From positions 57,928,169 through 57,992,168 of the forward strand of contig CM037783.1 in the NCBI GenBank assembly GCA_021229015.1: a stretch of DNA of 64,000 nucleotides, read 5' to 3'. A program made the position numbers and the translations under genes. Each line of letters opens with the position of its first letter. The stretch's first letter is position 1. Shown here one piece after another: positions 56,025 through 64,000 of this stretch. Source of the DNA: Solen grandis. Taxonomy: Eukaryota; Mollusca; Bivalvia; Adapedonta; Solenidae. The notes under the pieces were generated by a model. The model had not been told where the DNA came from, did not search any database, and worked only from the letters and a program-made list of their open reading frames with translations.

Positions 56025-56585
56025 AATATTATATTAAATTTTATTCTAGCACAAGTTCCGTATTTTTACAAAATACGGATCAATATTTCAAGAAGAAAAA
56101 TTAAACGCGTGATTCATAATTCACTTGAAACATGATTAGATAGTATTTGTAAATATATCAAATATGTAGTTTGAATATTTACTGGGCTGGTGTGTTTTAC
56201 TTGATGAAAATGATGAATGAACTCCCATCATGCCGTTGTTAAGCGGAAAGAAGGTTACGACATATACAGGAATCACGAGGTCTATGACAGACATCTAAAA
56301 TGTAAAGTCGATTCAAATATAAGTGACACTTTTGTGAAACGGTTTGTTTTAAAAAATATCGTATTCGCAAAATGGTTGAACGATAATAATCATGTTCTTG
56401 TAGTTTTGACATCTACATATCAAAAAGTGCTTTATTCTGTTTTGAATATAATATACCGACTGACAGCCCGAGACAGTATAGATGGTTTTGATTGAGTGCC
56501 TATACACTTGCCCCAACGATTTGTTCATCATAACTGATAGTATAATTTTATCACGAAATCGATATATACACTGAGGCAAAACAGT
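56025..56585. other. Spacer between Helentron-like copies 2 and 3
   Basis: Contains a 92-codon frame (56217-56495, +; MNSHHAVVKRKEGYDIYRNH...) overlapped by a 76-codon frame on the other strand. No domain was recognised and it is not called a gene. Confidence 0.4.
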
Positions 56586-57281
56586 AAAACAAGAAATATC
56601 TTTAAAAAAGATATTCGGCGTAGCTAAATAATTGTCAATTGTAACATGTAAAACAGATTAAAACAATTATAAAGTTGGAAACGTTTATAAATACCATGAT
56701 TATGGAAGGTATTGTGAGGGCTATATTACAAAACGGATTTAATTTACAAACTTTAAAAAAAACTAATCTACCAACTGCCATTAAATATTTATATGTTGCT
56801 GATTTTTTCTTAAAGTAAAGACAATTCATATGTTACCAAGCGAAACCGAAAGATCATAAATCGCGTTTATCCGATTATTGTTTCCAGATCCGCACAATAA
56901 ACTGCACAACTCCCCTGAAGGCCGAGTCCACTTTTACAAATTAAGGGAAATTGTGGTCTAAAATAGACATACGCCCGTTTCTTGTTTAGTTGGTTTAAAT
57001 CATATTTCCAAAGCAACATTCTTAAATTGATATGGAAGTGTTAAATTTTCATTACTGTGTAACCTTTCATATTTAAACTGAAAAAGAAACCTGTTATATC
57101 AAGTAGAAAAATATATACAACCTGAAACTCCCATTTTAAATTGGAAAATCCTAAATATCCTAAAAATAAGTTATTCAAGCCAATGGTAGCATTGCATTTA
57201 CTTGGGCTTCATTTGCATACTAACATTTGATTGGTTGAAGAAATAGGTCAAAATCAATTTTATACAGCTACGCCGAAAAAA
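56586..57281 (-). mobile_element. Helentron-like non-autonomous element, copy 3
   Basis: Starts AAAACAAGAAATATCTTTAA plus AAAAGATATTCGGCGTAGCT and ends TATACAGCTACGCCGAAAAA. ATATCTTT and AAAGATAT form a perfect 8-bp stem. The GGCGTAGCT motif beside it is inverted at the other end. It is collinear with copy 1 over nearly its full length. The shared internal stretches include AAATCGCGT, CGCACAATAA, ATTTGATTGGTTGAAGAAAT and ATTTTAAATTGGA. Confidence 0.62.
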
Positions 57282-60200
57282 GAGCATAATTCAATATGAA
57301 AGCATGTATTCAAATGTATCATAATATCTATTTTGGGATACATAAACAGTTTGCACATAATAAAATTTAAAGAACCGCGTTTATAAGAGCTCAAGAACAC
57401 GTAGTTTTCTTATCATTTTTGTGAAAATTAAATATAAGTACGAAGCGAACACGACGGAATATCACTAATAGGATTATATTTCACAGTTCAATAAAATATA
57501 TCAATCCTCGCTATCTTTCTGTCTTGTAGTACAATAAACTGTTATCATTTTTATCAATTCAACAAAAGAAAACTGTATTATGTTGATTATTTTAGTTTGC
57601 ATAGTCAAGAACTAAGTAAAACAATCTAACAGAATGTTCCTTATGCTGGTCGGGAAAATCAAAACTAACAAAAGGTATGTGCTTCAGTACAGCCAAGAGA
57701 ACTTAGAGAACTGAACTTCAAGATGTGTCTAAAGTAAATGAATGTATCATTACTATAGCGATATCCATAGATGATTCTTGTAAAAGATTTCTAATATTTT
57801 ATATTGATATATAAGGTGCACACATCAGTTTTATAGTATAAGATTATTAACGAGATGAGATTTAACCTATTAAACGCCCTATTATTATCAAGGACTTTAA
57901 AAACGCTTCAAATAAAAAATATATGATTTACGTCATTTTTTTTTCACTTGTTGTGACCCATTCTGAAACTCATATTATCTTAGTAATAAAATGATAAAAG
58001 CAGGACATGGAACAAGTACCATTCTATTGCAATCTATTGTCTCATTAGGTTTCTGACCTAAATCGTTTTAGAAACAAGCAAAGTAATATTTAACATTTGT
58101 CCAAGGTAAGGCGTTTTTAAAGGCATTGGGTATATTTGAGCTTATATATTGAATTTGTTTCCACATCTTATTTTACAAATTAGAAATTCGGTGTGAAAAG
58201 ACCCAAATCAATATACTACGTCCATTACCCAAAGTTGTTGGTGAGAGATAAACAGCGATATCATCGTATTTTGCATGTCTGAGAAATGCTTTCATCACAT
58301 AATTTTTAGTTTCTATTTACTGTCTGCTAGTATGAATTTAAATTGTACTCGACTTCTGTTATGCAAACATGAAATAGGATTACATTTGTATTTAATTAAG
58401 TTCATCAAATATCAGTCGCCTTAAGGAAAACAATTTCTTTTTAAAACTGTTTTAAAGTGCTTTAGTACTTCTAATTTTCAGTAGTGCCAAAACTGTATAA
58501 GGAGAGCAAGGATCGACAATGGTATACTTTTTTCAAGATATTTGATCCGTTATTGATTCGTGATTTGATTTAACTGTTAAGAGTAAGTGTTCCAGTGGAG
58601 GTATTTGCAAAAGCTGCCATTATCATTTGTTTACCAAATCCACGAGGTAAGGTCACTCGAATATCGAGAAAGGGAATATAATGTATGCATGTACTCGTAT
58701 GTATTTGGATTTAAGTCCTTACGAACGTGTTTGGAGGTAGAGAAAACACTGCGTATGGAATTTTCCTAAAAGACAAAATTTATTGGCATTTGTGTTGATT
58801 AAGTCTTTTTGTATCAATATACATTCATAAATTGAGGCGCTTTTTTTTACTTCCGATGAAGGTCAACCAGACTTTTAATTTTATCTCAAGGAAAATATTT
58901 TTAAATGTGGCCGATTGAATCACGTCATCCATCCACTAGACGTAATATCCGTACATATAGATAACATTATAGACTTTGATGTTAAATATGTCTGAAACTT
59001 ACACCGATTTGACTCATGTTGTAGCCACTGACAACATTATTTAATTTTATAATAATAAATAATAATTCAAACTAATAAAGTTTCGGTTCGTTTGTTAAAA
59101 GGATATTCAGCTTCGCGCATGGTAATCCTTTTGATAATCCTGAAACTTACCTTTCATTACGTTTCATGGCTATGGATATATTTTACCAGTTTTGTTGAAA
59201 GCATGATTTAGGCGATTATTATCTCCCACCAGAAAATTCCTAAAATGAATTAAATAAGTTTGATAAGAGGTATCTAATGTGTAAAGTAACGAGTACTTAT
59301 ACGTAAAGTATGGTTAGCAGGTGCTTTAAATGCCAGAGCACCAGTATTTCCAACTCTATTCGATACGGTATATGTTTGAATGAATAATATAGATCTGACG
59401 AAGCTGCACGCGATTTCTTTGACAGGTATAAAATAGGCTAAAACTGGCATATATCCACTGAGAACTGAAGCCACGAGGGTCGTTTGATCATTGACCTATG
59501 CAGAAATATTAATTTGTTTGTTCACAATGGTTAATGATGGACAAATCGCGTTACTGGCGACTTTACTTTTTACTTGATTTAATTAAGATTTACCCCCTCT
59601 TCCCTAACAAAAGGATATAGATATAAGTATCATAGGGCAAGATCAGTATATAAGAACATAAAAATAACACTAATGGAATTATTTGAGAAAAAAAATCACA
59701 TTTATGGACATTTCTAATTAGCATGAAACCTTAACATTGGGGAATGAATCTCTCTCTCTTTTGAATACTTCTATATTCATTACAAATGAAAATGTAACAA
59801 CATATATTTATATATCGCAAAGTTTTATATGTACAGAGACAGAAATCTAAATGCTCCAATTACAGAAAAGAAATCGGCACTTGCTTTAATAACCTTAATT
59901 ACCCAAATGAATTTAGGCTGAATATCATTACTCGTACTTCATGAATCCACTAAAAGTACTCAATTATTTTACAACAAATATTTAGATAAGTAAGTAATGA
60001 TTTAATAGCGTTTTGGAAGCTGCTTTCATACAAAGTACATGATATAGGAATTCGTCATAACAATTCATAAAAATAAGGGAAACCCTACAAACAAAATTAA
60101 GTATAGGCCTATTACAATATTTAGCTGATTTGGAAAACGTTTTAATAACGTAATTATTTTGAGATTTACAGGCGTCATGGATTCTTATAATTTTATCAAT

Positions 60201-63200
60201 CAAAATTAAGCCTGCTTAAGAGATGCATATTTAATACTAATGTCTATAATAATTGAGATATTAAAGAAAAGAAGCAAAAATATGCGTTTATAGATTCAAG
60301 CAAGGTCGTTTGAAAAATCATGGAGGTTTGACCTTTGGTAAAACTAGTAAGTGCAGTTGATGGGATGGGTTTTAGAGTTATTTGCAATGTGTACCAAAAT
60401 ATTAAATCCTGTACTAAACTTTACAGAAAAAACATCTGACTTTTTGACAAAAATAGTTGTTATCGCCGACTTTATAATCTATACTTAAAAACGACCCAAA
60501 CATTTATTTGATAAAATATCAGTTATGTTGGCTTCAAATATAATTCTTATGATGATGAAATAAGTTGGCTTTAGCTTTTGTCACATTTTACGTTGACGAT
60601 ACTCATTTCTGAACTTACTCAGCAACTGATATTTGTTTTAACGCTTTAAATGAATAATGTGAAATTTGGAAACAAAAAATAACGTTGAGGAAACTAATTC
60701 TATTTTGATAAAAAAATACGCAAAAAAAGAAATTAAACTCGAAAACTTTCTTTCGAAATACCTTATTGATATTTTCATCAATGTATAACAAAAGGTTTAT
60801 TCTTTTTTACATATATGGACACAATCATCTTGCAGAACGAGCATGAAAATCAGTAAAAATAAAACTATAATAATAAAATAAAAAAAAAATCTGAGGATCT
60901 TTGAGGAATACCCCTAACCTCATTTTATGTGATGATAATGGAATATGTTCTCTTGTAATTTTAGTGCAAACAAGAATACTTTTGAATGGAACCGCATTAT
61001 TACCGGAAGAGACCAAACATAATCCTAGAAAACATGATTATAAGCTTCATCGAAATTTAGAATTTCAATGGACCAACACAATTAAAGAAACACGCAATGA
61101 CGGCGGCAGAGCGGGTGTATGGCTACACTAGCCTCAATATGTTTATAACTTCCTACTTGAACATATACGATACAAATACAGTTACTATAATACTATATAA
61201 TATCAACGATCAAGGGTTTTTTCAACTGATCAGTTTAAATATGGGTGCAAATGGATTTGAGATATATTTCAAGATAATTTTAAAGTTTGATTGTCCTTTT
61301 TTAAGTTCCGAAAAACTAATTATCGTTTCCTTATAGAAGGAGATAGCCACGGCTGAATAATGCTAGAGCAAATCGAAGGATATTGGATGTTTCGAACAGC
61401 AGTATTTACCAACGTAACACGATCAAACACTTACTCACTAATCTAAGATTATTGTTTAGTTTTTAAATAACAATTCGAAAAAGAAGACGTTTGTCATCAA
61501 TAATTTACTTATTAATCCAGTTTTATTTTGGGCAAATATTTCAAAAGCATTTTTGTGCAATATTGTACTTAACAGTGATATGTGAACTAAACTTCATCCA
61601 ATATCAAGGTCATATATTTTGTATTATATTATAAATATTAATTCAAAATGTGGCTTTCTTTCGTATTACAATCTGCAAAATGATAAATGATAAAAGTCAA
61701 TCATATAGGTAACTATAGAGTATAAATAGATACATTCAAGAGGTTCTTGTGAAATAGCTTAATCAACATGAGTTGCTTACAGAAGTCACGGTACTAGATT
61801 GTTTGTGGTTTACCAAATAACGTGACGCCAACCACCTGAAATTAATACGCATAACGGTTCAACAATGCAAAGCTGTACACAGCTCCGACAAGCAAATGTC
61901 GTACAACCATCATGGTTCCTATGTTACCAGATATTCTTATTGTAAATTGGGAATATAATAATATTAATAAGAATAACAAAAGGTCATTGATGAAATTAAC
62001 ATTCAATCTTGTCATGATGGTGTGTTGCCTAAGCTGAACTGCTAAATAAGCAAGTCCTTCTTAAGTGTGTGTAAAATACTGATATGTTCAGGCATTCAAG
62101 AATTGTCATTTAAATATCTTGATCTTATTGATTCTCTTTTAAATTTGGATTAAGACGAGTCTGCAGAATTGTGATCTGGTTCCTTATTTATACAAAACTA
62201 TATAACGGCATTTTCCTGATAAAGGGTTTCCTTCCAAACGAAATAAAAACAATGTTTTAAATTGCATTTTTCATCGTTTCAGAGATAATGGATTTAGAGA
62301 GTGACAATTCCCCAGCTTAATTCAGATGAAATTCACTGTTCCTTTGCACGTATATTTGAAATAAAACAGGAATACTAAGACAAGTACACGATACATTGAT
62401 ATTTTTATCTAGAAATCAGATGCATTTTCTAAATAAACGGTACATCATTTGACGTTATCTAGTTTCCTTTTCATTTTGTGTAATCTGTGTAAAACATAAA
62501 TTATTTCTTAGTGTCAGAAGGGAAACTGAAGATTATAATTTGACATCATGATAAATGATAGTTTCATTCTAAATTACTGTTTTCAATGTCGTATTTTACA
62601 ACCCCTGCATGGCAATTTATTAATGTCAATGTGTTCTCTAGCTTAATTGCAATTAAAAATAAGGAAATGGGAAGCTACTGTAGTGAATAAAACACTTCAT
62701 ACTCTTTTTATACACGAATGTGTTTTTCTAATAGCAATGATTTATATTGTTATTTATGTCCTATGCTTGGATACCAATAATCGTTATTAATTTATATTTG
62801 ATTTCATTTTGTAACTAATGTCATCAACACGTGCTTTTAAATTATAGCATAAAAAGAAGAAATAAAGAAAATCCTCTCTCTCTGTTATCTACAGGTATGG
62901 GTATTAAATGCTGCTCTATGGAGAATTCGGACAGCATATTGTCAGGCGTGATTATAAGTTATAAATGTGATTTGATTAATCATGCGATGATCAGCAGGCC
63001 TATTATCATGTTATCACGTCAAAAATATTACAAATGCAGTATGCTCGTATGACAGAAGAATCAAGATTTAAATAACATATTCCAGAACGTCAAAGACCAA
63101 GTAACATACATTTTTGATGTTGTTAGTATAACAAAATTAATAGTCAGTCTACATGTAGGACAGTATCGTTAACAATACATGCTTTCCGATCATCCTTTTG

Positions 63201-63290
63201 GCTTATTTCCATCCAAACGTGGGCGGTGACATTTCTAATAATTGAGATAAATTGTTTCACAGAGTATCGTCGTCTGTAAAGTATTTCAGT
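57282..63290. other. Intergenic, no recognised gene
   Basis: Six kilobases of AT-rich sequence. Frames of 60-79 codons (for example 58587-58769, 59274-59474 minus, 60901-61131, 61097-61336, 62831-63052) lack recognisable domains, and no splice-bounded coding-like segment convinced me. No tandem array or element ends were noticed. Confidence 0.5.
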
Positions 63291-63295
63291 TATAA

Positions 63296-63370
63296 ATTGA
63301 GCAGACAGGGACTTGAACCCGCAAGGGTGATATGAGACAGGGACGTAAATCACCCAGTCGCAGGAGACCC
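63296..63370 (-). mobile_element. tRNA-like SINE head (inverted), family unassigned
   Basis: On the minus strand GGGTCTCCTGCGACTGGGTG begins a tRNA-like segment, and CTTGCGGGTTCAAGTCCCTG carries a perfect B-box (GGTTCAAGTCC). The cloverleaf is not complete, so this is more likely a SINE head than a tRNA gene. It abuts the alternating CA/CG tract. Confidence 0.5.
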
Positions 63371-63377
63371 TTACTGT

Positions 63378-63424
63378 CACACACACACACACACATGCGC
63401 GCACACGCGCGCGCGCACACACAC
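63378..63424. repeat. 47-base perfect alternating pyrimidine-purine tract
   Basis: A (CA)n run passes through ATGCGCGCACACGCGCGCGC into (CA)n again without breaking the pyrimidine-purine alternation. Such tracts with a CG core are the classical Z-DNA-forming sequence type. Confidence 0.95.
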
Positions 63425-63425
63425 C

Positions 63426-64000
63426 TCAAACATTGTGACAAGCTGGAGTTTCTCTTGTTTGGTCCATTTCAAGAAATGCTTACTTTTTTAGTTTAAGCGA
63501 TCTTCGCTCGCACAAATAACGATCAGATTCTGTTATTTTGAGTTCAGTAATTTATAACAATATTTGTTTCTGTTAGTGCACATTGTCTGGTGTCCGAGCT
63601 TGTGTTTCATAACCAAATATAATTTGCGTGTAAAACAAAACGAGTTCACTGCCGCTGATCCTGACAATGGAAAATTAATCGAAAATCTACTACGTAAAAC
63701 TGACTACGTTAGACGTTTTACTCAAACAATGCATATCTTGAGACAAAGACATCGTTTATTTAGCATGTATAAACAAGTTTGATACATAAAAGTTCTTGAA
63801 AGTCTAGCCAGCATAAATATATAGTTTTAATAGAAAATCAAATATTGTAAACAGTCAATGAAAACGTAGGACACACAGTTGTATATAACATGTAGTTGTT
63901 GGTTAATAAGTAGTAATCAGTTTAAGTTTTAATATTACACCATTTCACTCTTTAAGTAGAAAGCGTTATAATAACGATTATGTTTAAATGGTGAGCATTA
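63426..64000. other. Window end, nothing recognised
   Basis: AT-rich. A 72-codon frame at 63564-63782 (+) is K/R-rich without recognisable features. Any gene here would need flanking sequence to judge. Confidence 0.45.

Noticed and set aside
60901..61131. 76-codon frame on + with hydrophilic C-terminal half
   Set aside because: Composition is slightly coding-like but there is no domain, no splice sites of quality and no neighbours to support a gene.
1..64000. CRISPR arrays, bacterial operons, Shine-Dalgarno sites, phage or integrated virus genes
   Set aside because: The window has eukaryotic split genes and repeats throughout. No array of spaced palindromic repeats and no viral polymerase, capsid or integrase motifs were seen.

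Overview
The window is AT-rich eukaryotic DNA with long introns and many dispersed repeats. The repeats point to a bivalve mollusc. They include tRNA-derived SINEs ending in a sequence like GCGTGATACTGCAGTAT, 'GATAACCAGC' and 'GACCTTGACC' diverged tandem blocks, a GGTCA-rich family with terminal inverted repeats, and LINE 3' tails like 'ACCTTCGGGTTGAAAATAAA'. The taxon is inferred from these patterns and was not checked by a search. Two 100-base runs of N (3072-3171 and 53172-53271) are scaffold gaps of unknown true size.

Two protein-coding genes are recognisable, both on the + strand. (1) At 1468-2924 lie the first three coding exons of a CRAL-TRIO lipid-binding protein (alpha-tocopherol-transfer / clavesin type). 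They cover the start codon and the whole N-terminal helical domain. The lipid-binding domain that should follow is absent, and gap 1 begins 147 bases after the last exon. (2) At 6133-25371 lie eight exons of a class C orphan receptor of the GPR158/GPR179 family. They give one continuous 355-residue frame from TM2 to the stop codon, and every intron phase agrees. The ectodomain and TM1 exons are not visible upstream. The 3' half of gene 1 and the 5' half of gene 2 are therefore both missing on either side of the same gap, which suggests lost sequence or a misjoin there.

From 25.4 kb to the end no gene can be named. A few weak exon candidates are recorded: 28694-28836 minus, 36899-37118 plus, 38188-38406 minus, 40573-40691 plus, and a possible small membrane protein at 52620 that runs into gap 2. 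The rest is repeats: a 36-bp minisatellite open on both strands (27056-27391), five copies of the GGTCA-rich family, two perfect or near-perfect inverted-repeat elements (33971-34057, 35432-35670), a very degenerate ~42-bp minisatellite of nearly 900 bp (50450-51345), and three ~680-bp copies of one element between 51.7 and 57.3 kb. That last element has a hairpin at one end and an inverted GGCGTAGC motif at both, which is the architecture of non-autonomous Helentron (DINE-1-like) elements. One copy carries a perfect three-unit heat-shock element.

The window shows no sign of a prokaryotic operon, CRISPR array or multi-gene system. The best leads are the Helentron-like family with its heat-shock element, the GPCR with a short tail ending in a PDZ-ligand-like motif, the duplicated splice donor in the CRAL-TRIO gene, and the gene pair broken at gap 1.
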